Shown one piece after another: positions 40,834 through 51,520 of a stretch of DNA of 64,000 nt. The notes below the pieces were generated by a model, which saw only the letters and a program-made list of their open reading frames with translations, had not been told where the DNA came from and searched no databases. Source of the stretch: Coniferiporia sulphurascens (Eukaryota > Basidiomycota > Agaricomycetes > Hymenochaetales > Hymenochaetaceae); assembly GCA_002794785.1 (NCBI GenBank), contig NBBA01000003.1:1736001-1800000 (forward strand), in the 5' to 3' direction. A program made the position numbers and the translations under genes. Position 1 is the stretch's first letter. Every line of letters begins with the position of its first letter.

Positions 40834-42029
40834 TTACCACTCAAACTCACTGTGTGGTGGCATATCTTTGGTCAGTCACTGCGAAAGAGGAAGACTCATT
40901 TGCCTACCAGGTGCATTTTGCAAAAAGATAGTCTTTCCCGTTGACGTGGATCATTCCATCCTTGAGGACGCACTTCCATTTGTTCTTTACCCTTGCGACC
41001 TACATAAATAGAGGAAACGTGTCAGCTTATGGTTCTCTGCATATTGGGGCATCGGAGGTTCTCGAGCCCAGGCTTTCAAGGTCCGAACAAGGTGACGGGA
41101 GAGCAGTTTCTATTACCTTATCGTAGGTGCAAAAGACTATGTCCGTTTCGCCGAGCGATCCTTCTTGATCTTCTTCTTCGCCGTCCGTATCAGAATCATC
41201 CAAGTCTGAATTTATCTCCTCCGAATCGGCTGCGACCTGCGCACCTTGAGGAGGCTGAGGAAGAGAAGGATGTGATGGCCTAGGTGCATAAGATTGGCTC
41301 GGAGGCGGTGGAGACGGCGAATCGGAAGCGGAGGAAGACGGTCCGTCTACCTGGGGCATTCGAGGTTGGGACGAAGCCTGTATGTTACCTGCAGGTGCGG
41401 GAACCTGAGGATAAGGCAAACGGGCCGCACTATTTGGAAGTGCGGCGCCGTAGTGGTGCTGAGCAGGCGTTGCATGCGCTTGCGGACGAGATGGACCAGG
41501 CAAAGTCGGACCGGGTAAAGTAGGTATGTATGTAGGCATGTTACTTGGCAGAGGGAATCGGTTTTCGATTGGCTCCGACTTCACTTGCGCTTGCGGAGCG
41601 GGAACGTATTGTGGATATGCAGCGTGCATTTGTGGCATCGAGGGATGCGAGACATGAGGGTAATGGTGAGTGGTAACGGGTGCTGACGATGGTGCAGATT
41701 GTTCAAACTCTGCGACGTGAGACGCGATAACCTTGTTCTCCCATCGCTGCCAATGAAAACGTAAGCCGTCATTACCGACGCACATAACTACGCTACCCGC
41801 AAAGGGGGTGTATGGAGAAACCTCCGAAGGATATCGAGACGTACACTCTGCAAATCTCCAAGGACTTCCTCCCCGACACCATAGTCGTCGAATTCGCTCT
41901 TTATGCTGGCAATTACATCGTCGATGATAGCCCGGTAAATCATAGGCTCAAGGTGTCCGGACTCTAGCGTTACCAGCTGCACTATTCCGTAGAGAACAGT
42001 GTTCAGCTTACCACAAGTTTATTCGACAT
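40834..42029 (-). CDS. TOA1: TFIIA large (alpha/beta) subunit, TOA1
   Basis: Predicted 285-residue large subunit of general transcription factor TFIIA, which stabilises TBP on TATA promoters. Exons on minus: 42029-42012, 41946-41845, 41746-41117, 40999-40908 and 40849-40834. Phases agree throughout. The N-terminal four-helix-bundle half reads MSNKLVPMIYRAIIDDVIAS, DDYGVGEEVLGDLQS and RWENKVIASHVAEFEQ. A long Pro/Gln/Ser-rich linker and an acidic stretch (DLDDSDTDGEEEDQEG) follow. The C-terminal beta-barrel half reads DIVFCTYDKVARVKNKWKC and LKDGMIHVNGKDYLFAKC, with EFEW as the last residues. The first exon is 18 nt and the last only 16 nt including the stop. Length and architecture match fungal TOA1. 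It is divergent from the cysteine synthase gene. Confidence 0.96.
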
Positions 42030-42256
42030 TGCGCTCAGCGTCGACGACGATGACGGCGACGATGCGGCGGGGGGGCACTGATGATGGGCGGTTACAAAGA
42101 CGCGGCCTTTTATACCTCCTTGGCTGAGGGGTGTAAGCCTGGGCATGTCCGAATCCGGAAATCATATTCGCACGCACGGACCGGGTGGCACGGAGCACGC
42201 CACAGCCAGCCAGCTATGAGCCTGCAGTGAACGTCGAAGGCACTCATTTGGCCGTC
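42030..42256. promoter_or_regulatory. Shared divergent promoter, TFIIA / cysteine synthase
   Basis: The 227 bp between opposed start codons. It is GC-rich with a run of seven G near 42072 and a TTTTATA tract near 42108. Shared regulation is inferred from arrangement only. Confidence 0.45.
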
Positions 42257-44538
42257 ATGGGCTGGCTGGACTCTCTTGTACTTCCTGGGATCAAGGGCTC
42301 TGATACCCGACAAATTTTCTTTGGTTTGATTATCGGGGTCTCTTTGTCGCTCAGTTCGACGAGCCTGCTGCAATTGTATAGAGACCGAAAAAGGTTGAAC
42401 GAACTTCAAGTTAGCATCCCGGATCCGTCTCCACGACCCATTGAGCTACGAAGCGATGAAGTCGTTAACGGGGTTTCTGGCCTTATTGGTGACTCTCTTG
42501 CTTTGGCAAGTCATTACCATTCTAACCTGTGTCAGGCAAAACGCCGCTTGTTCGAATAAACTCGTTGAGTGATGCTCTCGGTGTGGAAATTCTCGGCAAG
42601 GCGGAAGTGGGTGACTTCTATTGAGCTCGGCACACAATCTCACTCTTGTATGAACCAAGTTTCTAAATCCTGGTGGAAGTGTCAAGGACCGGGTTGCCCT
42701 GAGAAGTGAGTATCCAGCGTGTTTTCTTGAGGAATCATAATAAACGTTGCTTTCATGTTAGTGATTGACGACGCAGAAAGTCAAGGACTGCTTCACCCAC
42801 ATACCGGTTCCCGTCTGTTCGAGGGCACCGTTGGATCCACTGGAATCTCTCTTGCTACCATAGCACGAGCACGGTACCTTCTTCATCTCCGTACATTAAA
42901 ACTTTACTGATTTTTTTTTCTACAGCGGATACGAGACAAGTAGGCGTTACATTTTCGTTTCAGGCCACCAACACAACTTATATGAATTATCATGTAGCGA
43001 TTATAATGCCAGACGATGTCGCTGAGGAAAAGGCCAAGGCACTTTTAGCCCTTGGTGCTCAGATTGAGAAGGTCAGACCCGCTAGTATAGTCGATAAGAA
43101 GCAGGTGAGTGTCCTGTCAATAGAAAATAACGAAGAGTTTCTGACTCTGTCCACTCTTTCCCGTTATTGAGTTTGTCGTGCGCTGCCCGTCCTTTGCTAT
43201 ATTACGACGCAATGCTCACTAAGGCCGCCAGAATTTAGCAAAACGGCGCGCTCAAGAGTTCGGGAACTCCGACGTTGTGCACGCTCTCGAATCTTCTACG
43301 GCATCGATTGATAGTTCCCTTTCTGGCTCTTCGGCAGTCGTTGTTCGTTCTACAGCAACAGAATCTCAGATTACGGGTTCTGGCTTCTCGCCACACGACG
43401 AGCTACGGACAAAACCGAGAGGCTTCTTCGCAGACCAATTTGAAGTAGCCACTTTCTCCAAAGAGAGGGATGGCAAGAACTGATTTGCCTGACAATGGGG
43501 ATAGAACATGAGCAACTTTAAAGCTCACTACGACGGGACTGGACCCGAGATATGGAGACAAACTAACGGAAATATCAAGGCCTTTGTCTCCGGCGCGGGT
43601 ATGCTTCTTTTCCTAATACCCTCTCTGTTTTTCTGAGGGCCTTTGCGAAACAGGTACTGGTGGGACCTTGGCTGGGACTGGGAAATACCTCAAAGATATG
43701 GACGAGAATATCCTTGTTGCGCTGAGCGACCCGGATGGATCTGGACTGTACAACAAGGTATGTCTTACTCAAATCTAGCGTGCTATAGCTGATGAAATCA
43801 TCAGATCAAATTCGGTGTCATGTACGATCAGAAGGAAAGAGAGGGAACAAAGCGCCGGCATCAAGTAGACACAGTTGTCGAAGGAATGTCAGTACAGATC
43901 CCGTTTTGCTGAGCCCTACCAGCTTCCTAATAAAATGTTTGAACAGAGGCATCAACCGACTGACGAACAATTTCGAACTTGCGCTCCCAATTATCGACGA
44001 TGCGTTCCGGTCAGTCTCCTGTCTAGTCTATTCGTGTTTTTTGGACCTCACAGAGATTGAACCATCGCGCTCTCCAGGATAAGCGACGCTGAAGCAGTCA
44101 GCATGTCGCGCCACCTCGTGCTCAACGACGGCCTTTTCTTGGGATCCAGCAGCGCATGCAACCTCTTCGCGTGCATCAAACTTGTCAAGAAGATGGGCTG
44201 GTGCAACGGCGAGAGGATCGTAACAATCCTGTGAGTGTTTATCATTCCGCGCTAATACCGAAGCCGCCCAGGCTGATGGCCTATCTGTCTCAGCTGCGAC
44301 TCCGGCAATAGGCATTACTCAAAGGTAAGTCGATCATCCACATCAATCTTAACAATAAAGGAAATGAGCTCAACGAAACTCGATCCACCAAAACGTGACT
44401 GTATGCAGTTCTGGTATGTGTATTTCAACATGGGTCTCGAAATTGCAACTCAATTCACTCCATAGGAACGACGATTATCTCCGTAACGCAAGTATTCCAA
44501 TTGACACAGCGATAGTACAAGATGCGTTGAAAGCGTAA
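42257..44538 (+). CDS. MCY1-like PLP-dependent cysteine synthase
   Basis: Predicted 466-residue fold-type II PLP enzyme related to yeast Mcy1 (YGR012W), a mitochondrial outer-membrane cysteine synthase. Fifteen exons: 42257-42488, 42536-42606, 42660-42705, 42762-42873, 42926-42939, 42998-43104, 43232-43444, 43505-43598, 43654-43757, 43805-43887, 43947-44009, 44078-44230, 44294-44324, 44409-44413 and 44466-44538. An N-terminal hydrophobic segment (QIFFGLIIGVSLSLSS) is followed by basic residues, as in a membrane anchor. Next come GLIGKTPLVRINSL and FLNPGGSVKDRVAL, with the PLP Lys in SVKDR. The loop is EGTVGSTGISLATIARARGY, then HYDGTGPEIWRQT and the phosphate cup GAGTGGTLAG. A Ser-rich insertion follows VVHALE. 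The C-terminus reads SGNRHYSKFWNDDYL. Two exons are only 14 and 5 nt, both needed for the conserved frame. Confidence 0.93.
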
Positions 44539-44638
44539 AAAAAGGGTAACACGGTCCAATAATGACAGCTAGAGGGGGGGATACACGAGTATTATAGTTA
44601 ACAGTAAAATAACTTGGCAGCTTCCAGCCAAGAGAGTC

Positions 44639-47238
44639 CTACGTTGCCGGTGGCCAAGACGACAAAGGCGCCGAAGTAAATAAAGAATCTTTGCTAGACG
44701 AGGGAGCAGGAGTGTTGAACGGGAGATAAGGTGTCCGTGGCGGGGCGAAAGAGAAATCACTAGGAGGGCCCGAAGAAGGCTGAGTAACACCACTGGTGGT
44801 AGTAGTAGACGCACTGCACAGAGAACCCGCATAAATCGGTTTGGCGAACGTGGGATTGACGACGAAGTAACCGGGCCACTCACGGCGTTTCCACACTACC
44901 CGGTGCCTCCCGGTCGTCCGGCGCCGCCTTCAAGAAGCCCGCCTGGTGCAGGAAGTCCCACACGCGGCTCGTCTTGTTGACGTCGATTTTAATGAGGTCG
45001 CGCGCCTCGCGCCGGCGGAGCTGCCCACCGCGTCGCGCGTACTCGCGGACGAGCGTCTCCTTGATCACGAGGTACGGTTTTGGCATGATGCGCAGCTTTG
45101 AGCAGAGCATCTGCTCTGCCGGGGTAAGAAGGTGGAGCGACGGGCTGTTCGCGAGGTTCAGCGGAGCAGCTAGAAAGAACGTGTTAGTAGACGGAATAAA
45201 CGTAATTGATATGACTGGGAAATTGATGTACGTTGTCTGCGCACGAACGACGAAGTCGCGCCCGACCCAGGAGCACTCGAGCGAATTGGCGCCTCGATCT
45301 CTTTCACTCCTTCAGGCTCTTGGAAAGATGCCACACTGCCTGTACGTCGGGGGTCGGGACCGGTAGAACCCCTAGCGCTGCCAACGCGTAGCTGTATGCG
45401 CTCGTAGGAGCCTGCGGCCAGCGCGGCCTTAGCTTGTGCCTGCTAAATCATCAGAAAAGAAATCCCAGCGTTTTAGAAGGATTACAAGACGCACCCGCTT
45501 CAGTACGTCCTGCTCATATCGATCTATATCCACCGCCGTCCTGAGGCCCATCCTGCGGTAGTGCTGGAGCTCCTGGATTCTTTTGCGAAGGATGGATTCC
45601 CCTGGAAACCGGAACAGGTTTAATTTTAGCTACGAAGAGAGTAGGGAAACTTTTGTACTCACAGATGATTCCGTCAACGAACGCGTCGTAGTCTTCCGAC
45701 GTCTGGAGCTTTGCAAGGGGCTTGAGACGCTGAGCAATGTCTTTTTCCTCCTTCGGCCGTTTCTTCTCCAGTAATTGTATCTAACCCAAGGAAAATAAGC
45801 ACGAAAGAATCGCGTAAAAAAAAGGGCGCCCACAAACCTTTTTATACTCCAGAAGACCACGGTCGAACATGACGGCTTTGTTCTCGAGACGTTTCTCAAG
45901 GCGTTGGTTGTACATCTCCAGAAGCGATAGCTTGAAGTTGATGGAGTCACGTGTCTCATACGGGGGCGGCAGGACGGGTTCCTCCACTTCTCCCCCTTCC
46001 CCTTGCCCGTCTTTCCCGTCCTTTCCGTCCTCCTTCGCCAGCTTCTCGCGCCGCACTTCGGCATAGCCATTTGCTACATCATAGCCGTTCACGAGCGAAG
46101 CCATGATGTCCATGCCATCCGCACTCGCCTCTCTCCCCTCCTCGCCCGTTTTCCCTCTCTCTCTCTCCTTCCCCTTCCGGCGCTCCTCCTCAAGCTTCGA
46201 GCGCGCGACAACATCCACGTCCGCCTCGTCAATAGGCATAGCATCGCCCCCGTACTCCCGCACAACCCCAAACTCGAGGTCCTTCACGAGGTCTTCCGCG
46301 TCGTTGTCGAGCTCGTGCTCAAATTCGAGCCGGCCGGGGAGGAACGTCGCCACGTCGTGCACGGCAGGCGCGGACGTCGGAGGTGGTACGGGTTTGGAGT
46401 TCGTCACCGCGGCGGTCATCGACGATATCCGTCGGCGCTTGCGCTCGTGGAACAACGAAGGGTCGACATCGAAGGTCAGATCCATCCGCTACACCCGTGT
46501 CAGCTGCGAACTTTCCCGGTGCATCGGGAGAAATGGATCGTACCGGTAACGGCCAGTCCGGTGAGTTGATGTAAACATTATAATAATGGTCCTCGACTTC
46601 CTCCTTCGTCCGTGTCCCGACGTGTTTGGAGATCTCCTGCCAGTTCCCAATGCCTTGCAAGGCGATGCCTTCGATAAGCAAAAGCTCCCTGGGTACAGGT
46701 TAACACCCTCCATACACACACGACGTGGTGAGCAGACACTCACTCATCCGCACCCCAATCCTCTACAAAAATCGGATACGAATGCAACTCCTACACAAGC
46801 GAAAATTAATTTTCCCCATCTCAAAAGCGCAAGAATAGGCACCGCAAACGCACCACGACTCGATAGGCATGCCACCTCCTATGCATCTTGAACTCCTTGC
46901 CGGCACAGAAGCAAGAAGGGCATATATCGATACCGTCGCCAGTCTCACACGCTGGGTCAGCGCATTTGATGCGAACCGAGTGCGTCAAATCGCGCGTGCA
47001 CGCGTCGCATTGAATCTGCAGACCAGGCTCACTAACCGCTACAAGAAAAAAACCCAACCCATCACATTACGTAAGCCAACCGCGTTTTCGAAAAATAGAT
47101 GCCCCTCCCCTTATCCAACAAGAAAACAGAATTTGGACGAGTACATCGATGAAGGAGGGGTTTTGAATGTAAATGAAACGAAAACACACCTTGGATTTCG
47201 TCGGGCAGCTGCGCACGCTTGCGCTGCGTGACCGTCAT
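44639..47238 (-). CDS. ADA2: ADA2, SAGA/ADA transcriptional coactivator subunit
   Basis: Predicted 657-residue ADA2, the adaptor that activates the Gcn5 acetyltransferase in SAGA. Exons on minus: 47238-47190, 47038-46854, 46790-46744, 46688-46544, 46488-45838, 45780-45663, 45601-45495, 45442-45232, 45169-44884 and 44813-44639. The ZZ zinc finger is C-x2-C (CDACTRDL), IKCADPACETGD, CPSCFCAG and H-x3-H (HRRWH). The SANT domain runs from EDWGADEELLLIEGIALQG to EEVEDHYYNVYINSPDWPLP. The middle holds FHERKRRRIS, an acidic region and SILRKRIQELQHYRRMGL. The SWIRM domain includes LLTPAEQMLCSKLRIMPKPY and NKTSRVWDFLHQAGFLK. The last exon is inferred. Reading straight through its donor gives a stop at once (ends SVETP), so two C-termini are possible. 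The first in-frame ATG is at 47238. Confidence 0.93.
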
Positions 47239-47791
47239 CGTCTCGCCCACGACCGCCTTGGACTAGGGGGGTGCGTCCGCTCCCACGTGATTCCGATGAA
47301 CCCTTAGATAAAGCACACAGACCGTCGTGAGTGTTCGTCGCAAGGTCAAATTCCACCGTTCGAACGGCAGGGAGGGCGGAGGATGCTCGTTGTCGTGTAC
47401 GTCGTCGTCAAAGAGTTCGCACGGTCGAGCGCGCAAGGAAAGTTAGCTGCAGTCGGCGGATTAGATCTTGGTGTGACCGGGTTAGTGGTGGAGTGGTCCG
47501 GAGTTGCGTTTTGAGTCGTACGAAGCCGCGTTGGAGAGCTCGTCGTCGAGCGATGGTGTCGTCGGGATCGTGTCAGCCGACGCGGACGATTCTCGCCCCA
47601 TTTGGGCTTGTTTCCATAAAAGGCAGTCGTGGCGCAAACTCCCGCTGTGTGAGAAGTGAAACACTTTATAAACTTCAATTTATAGTTGATCCATTTTACA
47701 GTGCGTGGTATAATAAAAAAGCGAAAAAAAGGAAATGCCAAGTCCATGTGCGAGGTAAAATACAGTATTGATGCAAGAAAAAATGAAAAGG
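47239..47791. other. Intergenic region
   Basis: About 550 bp between the phosphatase stop and the ADA2 start, both on minus. It should contain the ADA2 promoter. The 146-codon plus-strand frame and 149-codon minus-strand frame here overlap each other and show no domain; I do not call them. Confidence 0.5.
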
Positions 47792-48377
47792 TCACGATTG
47801 AGTCGTCTGGTTAATCTCTCCTACCCACTCGCGCAATGATTTCTCGAAACCGTAGTTGGGCTTGATGCACCTGCGTCTGCTCTTTACCAATCCGAACGCA
47901 TCGTCGTAGTTCATTCCCTCCGACCAAATAAGATATGCGATCACGATCGCCGCACTGCGCGAAATGCCCTGTACGCACAAGCAACTTCAGCAATCCATTC
48001 TCCAAAAAGAGTAATTTGAAAACAAGAGCGCTAACCTGTTGGCAATGCACGAGTACATTCTCTCCACGGCCGAGCTTGTCGGCGATGTAATTGCAAGCGC
48101 CCGCCAGGTGGGGTTTCAACGCCACTCTGGGGCTATCCTCGATGAGGACGGCGTATACGCCGCGACCTTGCGAGGGGAGCTCGCCCATGAGGGAGCCGTC
48201 GTGGACGGCGACGATGTGCTTGATGTCGTGTGCGTCGAGGATCTCGGGGTCGACGCCGGCGAACCAGGAGCCGGCGAAGAGTGCGCCTGTGTGCTCGGAG
48301 GCGGGGATGATCTCGTGCAGGGGCATGCAGACTGCGGCCCAGGCATCCGGGGATAGATCTTCGCGGCGGATCATCAT
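47792..48377 (-). CDS. Small dual-specificity protein phosphatase
   Basis: Predicted 172-residue atypical dual-specificity (Tyr/Ser/Thr) phosphatase, essentially a bare catalytic domain. Two exons on minus, 48377-48036 and 47968-47792, are joined at phase 0. The signature C-x5-R loop is assembled across the intron: NVLVHCQQ followed by GISRSAAIVIAYLI, with catalytic Cys and Arg in the expected places. Before it are LFAGSWFAGVDPEILDAHDI, the general-acid region IEDSPRVAL, and HLAGACNYIADKLGRGENVL. After it come YDDAFGLVKSRRRCIKPNYG and FEKSLREWVGEI, the usual DSP C-terminal helices. Substrate cannot be inferred. It lies upstream of ADA2 in tandem. There are two adjacent ATGs (48377 and 48374); the first is used here. 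Confidence 0.93.
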
Positions 48378-49823
48378 GGCTGGATGTGTGGTGGTTTGAG
48401 ATGGTTTGAGCGGGGAGGTGGATGTGGGGATGGAAACAGTTATGAGGATGATTGAGGGGGAAGATTGAGATATGCGAGGAGAGCTAGAAAGGAGGACCGC
48501 TTCTTATACTGCAAGAGCAGAGAGAAGGGTGTATTGAACGAGCTGTTCAATGTAGTCGGGGAGAGATGAGAAATTCCGTGTCTACCTTGGCCCGTCCCCG
48601 AGCGTTCTTTTATGCCTTTTGCGAGGGGGGTGCAGTGGAGCACCTGGGGCCTGGAACATACCCGTCGATCCGGAGTTGACTCGGGAATGTGGAATCCACA
48701 GCGCCAGGTCCCTGCGGACAAAAGATGTCTGCTAGGGTCCTTACGTCCTAGTCCTGTATGCCTATGAGCAAGGGGGTCCTTCGCCCAGCTTCCCGTGGGT
48801 AGGAAGTAAGACCGCCTGCGTCATGGATAGATTTTGCATATACGAGACAGAGAGACGAGTAGCTGAGATTGGCTAGACTCTTGTGGAGAAGTCGGAACGT
48901 CTGGACAGTACAGGTACTCCAGAGTCAGACATGTCGCTCACTTTTGTCATGACCACATAATCCGCTTATCACGTGACCGTTTCTGCGTAAAAACCACCAG
49001 GCCAGGTAACACAGCACGTCACCAACGAGCCCGCACTTCGTCGTCCGTCCGCACTCCTGAGACAAAAGTACCGAGGGCTCGACTCGGCTCGTACAACTCT
49101 CTCACCTGCCGCACCCCGTTCCGGGGTTATCAGATCAGGTATTTTGCACAGCGTGACGTTGCGGAAGCAGGGACAGTCCGGGTTGAGACTTGCGAAATGC
49201 GGCGGGTGCTAATTTCATTCAATTGTATGGTGCTTCCACTACCGCTGTTCTCCCTGAGTCGGTATGAGCTACGATCCGGACTGTAGACGTCATCGCGCCG
49301 CGCTTCCCCGTTGGGGTGCCGTTCCCCGCGGAACGAGTAGGGCGCTGCACCTGCGATGCGACTGCAGGATATACTGGTACTGCAACGGTCTTCATCCCCG
49401 AGGCGGGCTTGCCCCCTTCCTTCAAATGCAAATTGCTCGTCTTCCGTCTTCTCAGAGCATTGCAGACTTCTACCAGACGAATATCCGGATTCGAACACAT
49501 GCTCTGGATGCGACACTACTAATTTACCAAAAAAAAACCCTCAAATCTCGAAACTTCGTTAGCCTTCCTCGTTCGCATTCCCGATATGAAATGTGCGTAC
49601 GGAGGCATCGTTCTTCAGTGTAGGGCCAACATGTGCGCACCGACTCGAAGTTTCTCGAGCAGAACTTTCTAATAGCTTCCGAGTCACTGCGTCATACTAC
49701 AAAGTTAGCACCGACTTCTGCCTTCGTTCCTTCATTAGAATGTCCCGGATCAACGAGGACCGAGCATCGCCTTGAACCGCGGGGGCGGCTTTGGCGCTCA
49801 GTGCATCCGCTTCCGCTTCCGCC

Positions 49824-49853
49824 TTCGAGTTCGAGTTCGAGTCCGAGTCCGAG
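49824..49853 (+). repeat. TTCGAG/TCCGAG hexamer repeat
   Basis: Five tandem hexamers, three TTCGAG then two TCCGAG, directly follow a short CGCTTC run. A simple-sequence repeat. Confidence 0.8.
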
Positions 49854-51503
49854 TTAATAAGGGTCTAGGCCGTGACTCATACGTCTTTTGCGTCAGCGGC
49901 GTCTCGAGGCAGCTGTGTAACCCGTACGTCGTACGTCATCGGATCGCCCAGAGCTGCGAGGTGTGGGCACTGGGCCGTTGGACCGTGGCCGAGGATTCAA
50001 GACTCATTGGTGTATTCGGGCCTCGAGACTTGTGGGGAATTTGAGACTGTTCAGGCTCGGCTCCGTCGCCCCGGAAAGGGGGAGAACTTCGTCATAATGC
50101 TTCAAGGTCTCGCGGTTCACTATATCTATATCGCTTCCGCGCCCGTCTCACCCACGCCCCCGCCCTGCGATTCGCGCAGGAGATGGAGATAAGACATGGT
50201 GTAAAAGCGCGGGTGTAAACGACGGCCCAGCATCCGTGCATGACGTCCAAAGAACCCAATGGTTTACGCGCGTTGCGTCATTATGGTGATGCCTACTGAC
50301 TACTGACTGCTCTCGGGGTTCCCATCCCGCCTTCTACTCGGAACAGGCATAGACTTCCGAGCCATAGGGGTACGCAAACTTCGCATCATCGTCCGTTGTC
50401 TCGCTAGTTCGACAGGTCAGACAGGTCTGGGAATACAGTATGAGGTAGTCGACGACTCGATGTTGTCATAACCATCCGAGTCGCTGAGTCTGGCGTAACG
50501 TAACTGAAGCCTGGAGCCTGAAGTCTGAGGGGCAACTCGGTTTCTCGCTTGCGCTGCAATCAATTGGGGTAGAATGTTCGGCCACCCGAGTACTGATTCC
50601 TGCGGGTAGCACTTAGTGCCGCACGGGCCGTCTTTAAACTTCGAGATTAGGCGGTCGTTTAAAGAGCAGTCCTCCACCCGGCACCGTGTCTTCAGCATGT
50701 CCGAAGTTTTAAAAACGTCAAGGTTAATATCAGTGTGCGGGTGCGCCGTTTGGGGGTACTCTTGCGGCACTGCGATCTTTTACATACTGTACTGCAAACA
50801 TTAATTACCGAGCACGTTGCGATCAAAGGTCCGCTCTCCAGGTCATTAATTACATTAATTGATGAACCGTGTTCAATACGTTGCTCGAGGCTGGGCTTCA
50901 AGTTGCTATTAATGGAGCTTAAATGGAATACTTTCTCATAAAGGTTTTGCAGTTTGCTTTGGCTTTCCAGAACCGGAGTAAGTCTTACAGTATACACAGT
51001 AATAGCACGGCCTGAGACTTGTAAGTTCGGTTGTTCTCTGATTCTGTGTTTGGTGTGGCTCGCTCAGATAAGCCCACTTATCACTGATACTTATCAATAT
51101 CAATGACGACAACGGCAACGGCGACTTAAGTTAGACCTGTATGTACAGTATATTGCATGAGCATGAGAAGCAGCGTCAGCATCAGCATTGATATTAATAT
51201 TGAACGTTTCAGCCACGAGCTTGTTTACGTTGAGGATTCCCAACTCTCAGTTACGGTTAACCTCAGGCAGTCTTGACATCTCCACGCATACGGACCTGAG
51301 GGGACCATAATTGAGGAGCATATACCGCACTAGGCCATGCAGCAGCCTCAGGGACCACACGATCTAGCGTATCAATACCTACGCAGATATTAGCAGTATG
51401 ACTTGACCCTTCTGTTTCTGTCCGAGAAAAGCGATCGCTACTTGCTGTACCCGCCAGGGTACTCATCAAATCTCAATAAAGTCTCATTTTTCCAGTAAAC
51501 CAT

Positions 51504-51520
51504 GGGGGGGGGGGGGGGGG
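51504..51520 (+). repeat. Poly(G) tract, 17 nt
   Basis: Seventeen consecutive G on plus, after CCAT and before CAAAG. It is by far the longest G run in the window. Such runs form G-quadruplex-prone DNA and vary in length by slippage; the exact length is also prone to sequencing error. Confidence 0.9.

Noticed and set aside
47331..47795. Overlapping 146- and 149-codon frames between ADA2 and the phosphatase
   Set aside because: They overlap on opposite strands, are Arg- or Thr-rich without domains, and occupy the ADA2 promoter and phosphatase 3' end.
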